Below, piece by piece: positions 1-35,813 of a stretch of DNA of 64,000 nt. The stretch comes from Todiramphus chloris collaris (taxonomy: Eukaryota > Chordata > Aves > Coraciiformes > Alcedinidae): the NCBI GenBank assembly GCA_025345505.1, contig JANVCC010000120.1, positions 4,924,213-4,988,212 on the forward strand. Reading direction: 5' to 3'. The position numbers and the translations under genes were made by a program. Each line of letters starts with the position of its first letter. Position 1 is the stretch's first letter. The notes below the pieces were generated by a model that worked only from the letters and a program-made list of their open reading frames with translations, was not told where the DNA came from and searched no databases.

Positions 1-1236
1 CTGAATTGCAAAGCCACTTCAAACTACTTTTTTTTCCAGACAGAAGAGGTTTTCTTTGGTTTAGAGAGTATATTTATTGTTAGTCCTTCAATGTATTCTT
101 GGCTCTGTCATGGGTTATGTTATCACATCCTTATTCTCCACATGCCACACTTTGATCCCACCTGAATACTGCTTGGGGATACAGATACACACAGGAGATT
201 GGGACTCCAGAGCTGTAACAGAAGTGTGTTTATGATATCTTTCAGATCCTTTAATCAGTCTCAAAATTCAGCATATCTGGAAATATGCAGCACACATTTA
301 CCAGTTCTAAAGGGATGTGTGTAAATAGCCCAGAAAACCTTCATTTGCAAGCCCTCCCAAGGTTCCTGAATTCCCCTTACCCCAGTGCAGCAGAAGTTAC
401 CAGGTGTGCAAGGCTTCTCTTCTATAAAGGCTCTCCCAGTATGTCCAGAACGCAGGAACTGGGCCCTTGCCACACAGCAGAAGCAGCTGTCTGAGAGAAG
501 GATTCCATGGCAATAATCACATACTCCTCCCAATTCCCGTCAGAATCTCTGGGATCAGAATCTTTGGCATGATGATAGAACTGTGGCTGTGGTCTATCAG
601 CAACCCTTGGATGAGCCTGTTCTTCACCTCTAAGTGCCTCATTAAACCGTCCTTCATCAGCCCTGAGCAGCACTTCAAGCAGCTCGCGGGTGATTGTTGC
701 CGGTGACTGCGGGCGAGAGGCCCACGCTGCCCCTTCTCCCCTGACCCTGCCTAATGCCATCCCAGTAACATGATGCTTCCTTTTGCTATTTGCATTTAAC
801 GTTCTGAAAATAGAGACTACACCAAAGCCTTAATCCTGCCTCCACTGGAAACATTCCTCATCCCCCAGGCAGGCTGATGGCATCTCTCCTCTTGGCCCCA
901 CGCTGTCGGGAATGCCCTTGGTGCCAGGGGAGGGTCTCCGGGGTCCGTGGTTCCTACAGCAGAAGTTCCCCCATTGCTGAGGGTCTCACAGGGCCTAGGA
1001 TGAGGCTGCACTTTACCTCCTGTGCTCTCTGCTTCTTCCCTCTTCAGCTATTAACACTCAGCCCTCATCTTTCACTCAGTGAGCTCTGCTACTGCCAAGC
1101 TTCGTGACACTTTGAAGGTTCCCATTCAAAGCTGGTTTGAGGGAAAAGCATCGTTTGCTGAGCATCACTGTGTCTTTGAGGGGAAGAGAAACACTGGCAT
1201 GAGATTTGCTAAATGCATTTCCTTCTTGTCTTATAG
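1..1236 (+). other. MYOM3: MYOM3 intron sequence upstream of the first visible exon
   Basis: The window opens inside MYOM3. This stretch carries no exon I can support. It ends in the acceptor ttgtcttatag before the exon at 1237. The exons for the N-terminal head and first Ig domain must lie before base 1, because the first visible exon starts with the last two bases of a codon. Short open frames here do not match myomesin and have no matching splice phases. Confidence 0.75.
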
Positions 1237-19869
<18,633 letters not shown>

Positions 19870-22100
19870 ATTAGTCAGTTCTGTCTCACTGAATTTAAAA
19901 GGAATTTAAGTGCTTCGAATTCCTTTCAGCATCTCTGCCCTAAACATCAGGCTCGTGTCTCTGGTTTAGTAATATTTTAGCATTTTTATTTTGGTAGTTG
20001 TTAGAAAACAGTTCTCCTCCATCTCTGTGTCTGCACAGGCACGTTCACCTCACAGTGAAAGTCTTCCCTAGGAAATCTGTGCGGGAAATACCAGAGAATT
20101 CACCTCTGAGAACGAGGTTTCAGGGGAGTGGTTTGTTGTATTCAATCGCGACACGTTACTGATTATCTTGTAGCTGACAAATGCTTGTGTGTGAGTATCA
20201 TTAAAGGTATAGTGAGTATCATTAAAGGTATAGTGAGTATCATTAAAGGTATCGCTTTGGTGACACCTCGGCGCTGTTGTCAAGTACATCCCTCCTGGAA
20301 TCAGCCAGCCCACGTATGTACGGGAAGGTTGGAATTTTCCCAAGCATCGTGCTGAATCAGGGCCTTGAAGTTGGCCCCTCTACAAAGCTAAGGCATTTGG
20401 GAAGAAAACCAGACAGTGACATTTCCAGAGGAACACGTTCAGCTTCTACATTGACACCGACAGGCAGTAATACATTGACACAAGGGGGCTGAGTGAACAT
20501 CTGCAGAGGCAGACTCAGACCCTTCCATCCTACTGGACACCTATATTCTTTAGAATTAAAGAATTTTTTTAGGTTTATTTGTTATTAGGTTGTTCTGGGT
20601 GTAGAAAAAGGCATAGCTTCTCAACTGCTCTGAAGTCACAGGTACATGCCCAGCTTCTCCCAGGAAAACTGTGTCAGTGAGAGATAAAAAAGTGATTGTA
20701 TTCCTAACATAGCCATCAGCATTTACTCAGCAAAATAGTATCATACCTTACTCCACAAACTAGTGCAAAGTGTCCTTACAATAGCAGCATTTCTCCCAGT
20801 TACTTGAGAGGTGTGTCAATGTAAATGAGCCCAGCAATCCTCCACAGGGCTGCCAATCATTTGGCCAAAGGCAGTTACATTTCAGACATTACTTACAATT
20901 AAATGTGTATCATTTATATTATGACATTTGATAATATTAAAAGGTGATTAGATCATTGTCTAGATTCATCTTACAGTGAATGAAGAAAAGCAGGCCCTTC
21001 TGATGGCATCATCAACATTCCTCTATGGCAAACCAGGTGAATGATGTCCTAGAGCAACTCCAGTGTCAGCCTCCTAGAGCCATGTGTGTAACACCCCACA
21101 TGCACACACAGCCTTATTCATAATCAGGACCTCCTCATCCTTGCTACTTAGCTTTTATCATATGTAAATATATTTCAAATTGGCTCTTTCTGTGAATTTT
21201 CTTTAAAATTACATGAGAAAAAAAAAAAAGTTGTGCATCTCTAAGAAAAAGTTGAGCACTGATTTTCTATTTAAACAGAAGAATTACTGACTGGTACGTA
21301 AAAGTTAACTTAGAAAGGTCACCTACCCCTGGGATACAGGCTCTGTTTGAATTAAGCAATATAATTGCAAGACACTGTCTAACAAATGTCTTCCAAAATC
21401 AACAGTTGTGCTTGCACAGACAGGAATGGCACTTAATGAGTGAGGAATTCTTGGTGCAATTGGTAAGAAGAAAAATAATACATCCTATTTGCTTCATTTT
21501 GGTCTGCAAGCAGTGTTCCATGTTTTATTTTTTGACCTCCTATATATGCAGTGATTATTAAAAATAATAATAATAAAGTGAATGTAACATGGCTTTAGAT
21601 GCACATTACTGACATCTACTGGATAAAGGCCTAACTGGCTGTCCCACTCCAACATGATTTTCCCTGTCCTCAAGCAATTGGAGACCCACAATATTGGAGG
21701 AGCGAGCTGTGGATTTTATTCCCACCATTTAAGGTTCAAGTGGCCACAGTAAAGAATACTGTGATAATTAGGAAGCTCCTGCTGTAAGACAGTAATTACC
21801 TTGCATCTGTTGTAAATTATGCCATTTGAACTGAAGAGTTAGATCCAAAACACAGAAAATATATTAAACAGAAGTTTGAACAAAAAGAAAACAAACTAAT
21901 CCATGCAACACCTCAAAACAATTCTGAATAATTACCCAAGTTCAGTAATCACAATAACACAACAGCCCAAAGCAGCTGGTCAAGGTAAGACTTTCTACAA
22001 AGCAGAATGAACTAGAGGTTATGATCATTAAGAACAAATAAATGATTAATAATTGTTACTTCACAGTTAATAATTAGCCAGTCATCTCACAAGTTGGGCT
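19870..22100 (+). other. MYOM3 3'UTR and MYOM3-FABP10A spacer
   Basis: No further gene is visible here. The 3' part of the MYOM3 transcript must lie in this stretch. The first canonical AATAAA I noticed after the stop is at 21572-21577, with ATTAAA variants earlier, for example near 20555. The true cleavage site cannot be fixed without transcript data. A 21-bp triplication sits at 20191-20253. Confidence 0.6.
20191..20253. repeat. 21-bp tandem repeat, 3 copies
   Basis: Three near-identical head-to-tail copies of a 21-bp unit beginning gtgagtatcattaaaggtat lie about 320 bp after the MYOM3 stop, probably inside its 3'UTR. Each copy carries both a GTGAGT donor-like string and an ATTAAA hexamer. 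Confidence 0.95.
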
Positions 22101-22121
22101 GGCCTTTCCCTTCCATAAATA
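22066..22121 (+). promoter_or_regulatory. FABP10A: FABP10A promoter: HNF1-like site and TATA box
   Basis: The sequence gttaataattagc (22066-22078) fits the HNF1 palindrome GTTAATNATTAAC at all but one position. A TATA-like cataaata follows at 22114-22121, about 75 bp before the start codon. This suits a liver-restricted gene. HNF1 sites have been described for zebrafish fabp10 as I recall, but use of this one is inferred. Confidence 0.7.
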
Positions 22122-22195
22122 GCATCTGAAGCACCAGGGAGAGCCCTCACTTTCCTGCCAGCACCACTGCCCTAAGCTGCAGCTGAACATCCATC

Positions 22196-25017
22196 ATGGC
22201 ATTCAACGGAACCTGGCAGGTCTATGCTCAAGAGAACTGTGAAGCCTTTCTGAAAGCTCTTGGTAAGTGTCTAGTTACTCTGGAAATGATCTGCTCACAC
22301 TGCAACACACACTTTGCATGACATCTTTTCTTGCTGTATTTCTATGGGGTTTTTCTCTTGTTGGTATGACAAGCTACCCCCTGCCAGGTAACTCTGCTAT
22401 GCCTAATTTGGAAATTAAAAGATGCTGAAAATCATACAAATTGATGTAGAAAGGTTACAGAGAACCCCCAGATCCCCACCTTGGCGTTAGGTGAGTCCCT
22501 CATGAAAGAAGACATATGTTAAAAATCAACTTGCTTTGATGAACACATACATTTCTAAATACCTTTAACTAGAAACAAGGTGTCAACAGCTTATCCAGAT
22601 TTTTAGTGTGCTATTAGTAGTGCAGGCACAGTCTACAGCACTCATGATTAATTTATGTGTTTAGTAATCTGTAAGGAATTGACTTAGTAGGTGCCTACAT
22701 TAATAAAAACACACAACCTTAATAAAACATTTACATTGGTGTTATTAAATATATTTAAGAGACATTCAGTAGAATAAAACTCAGTTACAGTAGAAAACTC
22801 TGGTCTGAGAGTATGATGCCTGAAGCATCCCTTCTACTGCCAGAGATGACACTCACAAAGCACGCCAAGACACCCCGATGAGGCAGTTTGAGGCTGCTTG
22901 TGCTGCTGCAGCTCTGACTAGGCAGATAACCCACACCTCTCACCTCCCTGGGAAGGGCAGGAAAACAAAATAATACACACATGGTTTTCCTCGTGAAGAA
23001 AACATCACATTCAGCACCCTGACTGAAATGTCATAGCATTCCAGTACCATACTGGTACTGAAAGGAACAATACTGTCCTGGTTTGAGTGAAAACAGAACT
23101 AATTCGCTCAAACCAGGACAAATACATCTGCCACAAGATGAACATGCAGGGTATCAAAATCTGTACAGGCTGGATGGAATGGAACAATATGCCTGTGGAA
23201 AAGTGAGGAATCCAAAACAGGAATTGCCTTTTAACTTGAACATCCCTTTCTATTCTTGGTCTGTACCTTTTGCACCTCTGCTGGAGAAAAGACTTTGCCA
23301 TTTCCTATCAACTCTTCTTACTAAGAGACAAAACCCTTCTTTGCCTGTTTTACAGCGTTGCCAGATGACCTTATCAAAATGGCCAAAGATATTAAGCCTA
23401 CTATCGAAATCCAACAAAAAGGAGATGACTTTGTTGTGACAACAAAAACACCCAAGCAATCTGTAACGAACTCTTTCACGCTTGGAAAAGAGACTGAGAT
23501 TACCACCATGAGCGGCCAAAAGCTAAAGGTAGCGTACTTCAGGAGAGGGTGCACCTCTTTGTTCAGCCTCACAATTCAGTTCCTGCCTAGGAATGACATT
23601 TGTCTGTGCCATTCCCCAGAGAACACATTTCTATCACATCAACAAACAGAAACGTTTCTTCTGCAACTCCTATTAAAATGCTGTGATCTCCAGTTTAAAT
23701 CGGTGGCTGCGATTATGAAACATCAGCATCATTTATTTCCTAATTATGTCGTCCTCTGCTTATTCTAATTGAATTCCAAAAACCTACAATGATTTGTAAC
23801 CTTTAAATCTGCTTCAACAGTGCACCATGAACATGGTAAACGGGAAGCTTGTGTGTAAATCAGAAAAATTCTCTCACGAGCAAGAAATTAAAGGAAACGA
23901 AATGGTGGAGGTAAGTCTTAGAAAACAATGGCACGTTTAGAAAGCAAATAACAGCAAAGGAAAAATTGTTGTGTTGGTTAGGTCTTAGTGTAGGTGCATA
24001 CCTTAAACAAATCCTGGCTCCCAAATGACTATATTACTTGCAGAATTTCTTACAGGGGCTTAAATCTGCAGATAGAGAATGTTAGTGTTTCAAACTAACC
24101 ACACTTAGTGGAAAATACTATTAGTACGTTTTATTATTCCTGCTTCTTAAGAAAACCAACAGCCTTAGAGGAGTCTCCTTTAAACACTTCTTAAATATTT
24201 AATGCATTCTGCTCAACAAATGTTTTTATTAATTACTACCCTGGGGTCAATTCTAGGCACTGAAGTGTGAAGGGCTTTAGCTGCTAAGTGTGTTTAGAAA
24301 GATTCCCTATGAATTTCTCTAGACGACTAGAGCAGCATTTCCACCCTCAGCGTTACCCGCAGCAATACCTCCAAAAAGGGACAAAGGGCTGAGGCAAACC
24401 TGGAAATTCCCAATATGCTCCTTCCACATACAATTCTTCAAAGTTCTCTAGTTATTTCTAAATCATTTGGTGCAAAAAGCTTTTCTCTGTAGGCTCATTA
24501 GGCTTCTAAGCATCCACTGGCATAAAGGATGCAAAAAAGAATGACAGCTAACTATACTGAAGTGATGTGTTTTGGACACAGCGTGTCCTAAGATCATTTT
24601 GAGTATCTCAAACTACTTTTCTGACATTGAGTAAGCAAAAAGAGCAGGCAGAAGAACCCATTACTATTTGGGACAGTGGATTTCTATTACCAGAAGCAAA
24701 TCTTTCTGGTAGTATCTATGATGACTCATAAAACAGAGTGATAAAATGGGGTTGATGACAGTAGACAGTAGACAGTCTTCAGAACCAGTGCTGTAAAAAA
24801 ACTTTCCTTGGTTATACACATACTCATAGGCAGGTACTGTAAATGTATTTTCTTGTGGAATAAAATGGATTTATACACGAATTACAGAAACTTGTAGGTA
24901 CTTAACTATAAATAGATTTCCTGAAGTCTAAATGACAAACGAGTTCTGCATATGTGTCCTCTACAGACTATGACTGCTGGTGGAGCAACACTTATCAGAA
25001 GAAGCAAGAGAGTTTGA
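22196..25017 (+). CDS. FABP10A: Liver basic fatty-acid/bile-acid binding protein, 4 exons
   Basis: FABP10 (L-BABP, Lb-FABP) is a small cytosolic beta-barrel protein that carries bile acids and fatty acids in hepatocytes of birds, fish and other non-mammals. Exons are 22196-22262, 23356-23528, 23821-23910 and 24967-25017 (67, 173, 90 and 51 coding bases), the standard four-exon FABP-family plan. They join to 126 residues, the length of the chicken protein. The N-terminus [20 protein letters not shown], the central [20 protein letters not shown] and the end [11 protein letters not shown] match chicken L-BABP closely as I remember it. The GTW motif, the helix-turn-helix lid (about residues 14-36) and the terminal Arg-rich strand are intact. 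ATG 22196 has no upstream in-frame rival and sits about 75 bp after a TATA box. The gene lies between MYOM3 and SRSF10, a slot with no counterpart in mammals. Confidence 0.97.
23069..23125. mobile_element. 47-bp TG...CA mini-element with 5-bp target duplication
   Basis: Perfect 14-bp inverted arms tgtcctggtttgag (23074-23087) and ctcaaaccaggaca (23107-23120) enclose 19 bp. Counting one mismatch, the pairing extends to 17 of 18 bases. The 47-bp unit is flanked directly by aatac on both sides (23069-23073 and 23121-23125), as expected for a 5-bp target-site duplication. TGTCCTGG...CCAGGACA ends are typical of avian ERVL-type LTRs. This could be an internally deleted LTR or a very short MITE. 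It lies in FABP10A intron 1. Confidence 0.65.
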
Positions 25018-25056
25018 AGACAGATCACCTTCTTTGTGACATCTTTATGTACCTCA

Positions 25057-25062
25057 AATAAA
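25057..25062 (+). terminator. FABP10A: FABP10A poly(A) signal AATAAA
   Basis: A canonical AATAAA lies 40 bp after the FABP10A stop and is followed by a tgtgatctttgtt GU-rich stretch. The mRNA therefore has a very short 3'UTR. Confidence 0.85.
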
Positions 25063-25084
25063 GTGCAGTTTCCACAAGGTGTGA

Positions 25085-27600
25085 TCTTTGTTATCTGAAA
25101 AAAACAGTACAGAAAATAATTATGATTTCTCCTCTCCTTTCACTTCCCATTAATCTAAGACTGTGTTTTCCCCGAGTGCATTTACAGATCCCTTTTACAC
25201 TCCAAGTCACAGAAGTGCCTCCCAGACAACCAGTCCTGGATGTTATCTGGAACACTATGATGTATCACAATAATCCTTGGGAGTGGACAAAACCTGATAG
25301 AAACGCTTCTTGATTTCTTACATACTCAGTGAACATATTCAGCTTTTGTTTCTTTGTCTAATAAAATTCCGTCTTCTACTAAACCCCTTTCTCTAATCTA
25401 GGCAGCGAAGAACAATTAGACATTTGTTCAGCTGATCTGCACCACGTGTCTGTAACAGGAATAGAAACAGCAATATTTTAAATGCTATGAAGTATTTAAC
25501 ACATTACACAAACAATTACGAGTAATAGGAACGACTGCTTTTGAACTGAAGTACACAAGAGTACAATTAAACAAAAACAAGGCACTACCAGAGCAAAGGG
25601 AAATCAACATTCCTCCAGCCTGCAACGCACTCCCAGTACCTGCTTCTCACAAGTTTGTGAAGCTTGAGTAAACTAAACCATTTATGTTCAAATTGTCTCT
25701 GCCAAGAACCAAACGCAGAGGTGCCAGGCCTATAGCCATCACCCTGTTCACTGCTGCTATTACACGAGCAGGCCTATTGCCTCCACTTAAGTCACTGCAG
25801 ATTTGTTGGAGCTGGTGTTGGGTGTAAGACCACCAGGAAAAAAAAAGGAATTGCCATTTAAAATCCTCACGGAGACGTGCGATTCCAATTAAGAGTGCTG
25901 AGTCTACACCTTGCTGCGCCAGAAGAGCAGTTTGTGAGGGGGGTGACTGCACGTTAGTTAATAACAGTTGCAGCACAACAGAAGCAACGTGGGCAGTGTA
26001 TTCTTGGCCAGGGACAAGGCTGTCCTCGTGGGGAGTCTCGCTGGAGTAACTGCGCACGTGTCGTTGCGTTCATTTTGCTTCCCACGCAGTCCTAACCCTA
26101 AATCTGCTTTTGCAGACAAAATTAAATGCCACGTGAGTTACCTGTAAATCAGATCAACAGAACAGAATTGAAGGCACTAGTAAAACTCAGGGTGAAGGCT
26201 GCTTTAAGGAATCCAGATGCAAAAAAAAAAACCATACAAGAGATTGAACCACTTTTGTTTGGAAGTTGCTGGGTAACTGCTGCCAACTGCACACTGAAAC
26301 ACTGCAAAACAGACCGTTGTTTCCCAGCAGTAAATTCACAGAACACTGCAAGTCTTCAGTGACCAAACAATCAACCAGTAAGTTGTAGGATAGAAAAGAC
26401 AAGACACTTCCGGTTTATTTCTAAACCAATGCAGAGATCATTCATTATTCTGAACACTACACTTCTGAAGCTTGTTACAAGAGGGTATTTGCTTTGATAC
26501 GTTATGAGATAAAATGGGAATGATGTTAAAGCAAAACGTGTATGCATTTGTTTGAAAAGAAACATTAAGGTCTTATTTTGGTTCAATGACTACTCAAATA
26601 TTTCCCTGCTCGCTTGACGTGATCTGCCTTGAAAATTCCCTTCTTGTGTATGCAAGCCCTTACCAAAGTTCAGCCTCAATAGGTGACAACTGGTAGGCAA
26701 AGGTGGCTGAAGTTACAGCTTGGACATTCAACACACTACAAACACACTAATCTGATACAGAACTTCAAACTGATGCTAAACCATTTTAATTTGAAAGCAC
26801 TGAAAACTCTTGAAAGAATACTTCACAGCTGCGGCAGGTCCAACAGCTCTGCTGATCTTTCCAATCCAACTGCAATACTCTTCTGCCATCTTGGATTTAG
26901 CTGGAAATATTCCATGCCATTCCATGGGAAGCAGTCAAAACCTGAAAGATTTTGATCAGATTATGAACCATGCTCCATTGACCAAAGTAATCCATCATTT
27001 CTGGGTGACAAACCCCTTATACATTTGGACAGTAGTACTGGATCCACTTTCCCCCCAAAACACGGGACTTTTTCTGCAAAGAACTTCATAAGAGTGATTA
27101 TAATCTTAGTGGGATCTTGTTCAAAACTGTTCACCTCCAACTCAACAAGGTCTGAAAGAGTAATCCTGGCAGCAAGTATTTGTATCCATCATCAAACTCT
27201 GCTCATTGGTGATTCTATTTTCAGAATGTCCACAGAAAAGATTTTATTCTGCTTTGTGTTACACACTCTCCCCTAATTTCAGTCTCTGATGTGCTTTCTT
27301 GGCTTTTCACTCTCTTTTGATGAGCTGTGTAAGCAGCTCCACATGTACATCACACAAGGCAACAAACCCAAGCCATCGTTAGCAAACTTAGTACAGAATA
27401 ACGTTAACTGTACATTAAATGAAGAGAACAATGTCAGAGATCCCCAACGTTCTTCTGCAGAGCCCTGGACTCTGACCATTGATCACAGAGCCAGCTTTGT
27501 TTCCTTTCCTTTTTTTTTTGCCCCCCGAAGAGCATCATGCATAGTTGACAGACTTCCTCTGTCAGCTGGAGGCAGGGGACGGGATGTCTGGTGGAGTTTT
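25085..27600. other. FABP10A-SRSF10 intergenic spacer, no gene seen
   Basis: AT-rich sequence with scattered open frames but no recognisable protein, RNA gene or complete repeat. The longest frame, 25647-26057 on the minus strand, has no family signature and no splice context. A two-unit ccctaaccctaa-like string near 26090 is too short to be telomeric. Confidence 0.6.
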
Positions 27601-27619
27601 ACTCATCTTTGAACAAGCA

Positions 27620-28150
27620 ACAGCAACAAAAGGGTAGTTGTATAGTAGGGACATACTGTGAAACTCATAACCTTGTGGATAGTGTTTATCTCGGGAACAG
27701 GACACCAAGACATCTCGAGGCACCCGAGCGTGCTGAACAGAGAAGAACCGGCAAGAATAAGGATTTTAGGCTTTAGGTCACTAAAAGAACACAGTGCTGA
27801 AGAAGAGAAGATGAAGTAAGTGTCCACCAGAGGTCATGGAAGACCACCAAGGGGAGAAAAGACCCTAACCCTAATTTTATTACACATGCTCAGACTATGT
27901 AAACGAATTCCAGGAACCCCTAAGACTGCCCTTTCTAAGAAATATCAGAAATCTGTGTGTTTAGCCTGCATATAAACTACATACCCAGCTTGCATCGGGG
28001 CGCAGATTTGGAGGAGCGATCCCCCGTGTGTCCAGCACTGCGAAATAAAGAATGCCTGCTGAGTAACTCTGGTTACTGAGTTCTGCACGGCATCACAGCC
28101 ATCAAACTTCATTCCTATCCAGCAGAAAGAAATATCAGGCAAGTCCGTGT
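27620..28150 (+). mobile_element. Probable solo LTR of an endogenous retrovirus
   Basis: The stretch has the signal order of a retroviral LTR in the plus direction: TATAAA at 27971-27976, then gatcccccgtgtgtccagca, then AATAAA at 28044-28049 directly before gaatgcctgct. The cccccgtgtgtccagc/aataaagaatgcctgc block is a familiar R-region pattern of avian endogenous retroviruses. No gag, pol or env remnant adjoins it, so a solo LTR is likely. Its TG and CA ends and target duplication could not be fixed, so both edges are approximate. It lies about 1 kb upstream of the SRSF10 start codon, in the same orientation. Confidence 0.55.
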
Positions 28151-28363
28151 GTGAAACTGCCAGGACATGAACGGCAGTGCCCACCCACCAGAGTGTTCAT
28201 TCACCGGCAATTATAAAATTAGTGAAAACACAGTAGTGAGAGACAGCAGGACCGCTCCAAGCCTTCCTCTCCCGTCAAGTCCTTCTCTCCCCTCAGCGCT
28301 TCCCTGACGATTCCTCGCCTCGGCAGACACAGACGCACTGCTTTATGGCGTCCTCCAAGTCAC

Positions 28364-28420
28364 AGGCTGGGCTTGATGACCCCAGGGGTCTCCTCCAGCC
28401 TCGGTAATTCCGCGATCCTT
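28364..28420 (+). mobile_element. CR1 LINE 3'-tail fragment
   Basis: The phrase gggcttgatgaccccagggg, followed by tctcctccagcctcggtaattc, is a diverged CR1 3' terminus. It sits at the upstream edge of the SRSF10 CpG island. No coding part remains. Confidence 0.7.
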
Positions 28421-29059
28421 CCCATCCCCTCTGACCGCTGGGCTGCCGAGCCGCCCTTCCTCTCCCTGCGGGCGAGCCGCGCAGCCAAAGCGTCGAGAAC
28501 CCGGCTGCCTACCCGCGCTCTCCTCAGGCGACAGGGCCCGGCCGGGCCTCTCGGGGCTGCTCACGGCGCCACGGGCGCGGCACGCAGAGGTGCCCCTCAC
28601 GCGCTTCCCGCTCTTTCGGCGGGTGGGGCGGACAGAAAACGAACACCCCCGCCCCCGGGATCTTTGAGTGACGGCGTGGGGGGGCGTGGCTGCGCGTGCG
28701 CCGGCGGAGCGGCGGCGGCGAGGGCACGCGCACGCGCGAGGAGGGCCCGTTTTTGGCGCCGGAGGCCTCTCCTCTCCCCTCTCCTCCCCTCCCCTCCCCT
28801 CCCTCCCGCTCCATCTCCCGCCGCGTTTCCCTCCTCGCGCGCGCAGCTCTCGCCGGAAGCCCCGCGGGAAGTCTCGCGAGAGGCGGCGGGCTGGGCGGGC
28901 GGCGGTGGCGCTGCGTGCAGCACTCAGAGGGTCGCCTCAGCCGCTCGGCTCCCCCGCAGCGCCTGGGCCCGGCCGCTCTGCTCGCTTCCCTTCCCCGCGC
29001 TGCTTTCTTTCCCCCCCTCCTCCCCCTACCCCCTTCTCCCCCCCGCCGCAGCCGCCGCC

Positions 29060-35813
<6,754 letters not shown>

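Noticed and set aside
1047-1077. Possible 31-bp MYOM3 exon (ctcttcag ... ctca|GTGAGC)
   Set aside because: Good splice signals, but the translation does not match myomesin just before the YYGKESGFD segment.
25647-26057. 136-codon minus-strand open frame between FABP10A and SRSF10
   Set aside because: No family recognised, no conserved motif. A frame this long is expected several times by chance in 64 kb.
27860-27876. Telomere-like ccctaaccctaa strings (also near 26090)
   Set aside because: Only two units each; too short to be interstitial telomeric sequence.
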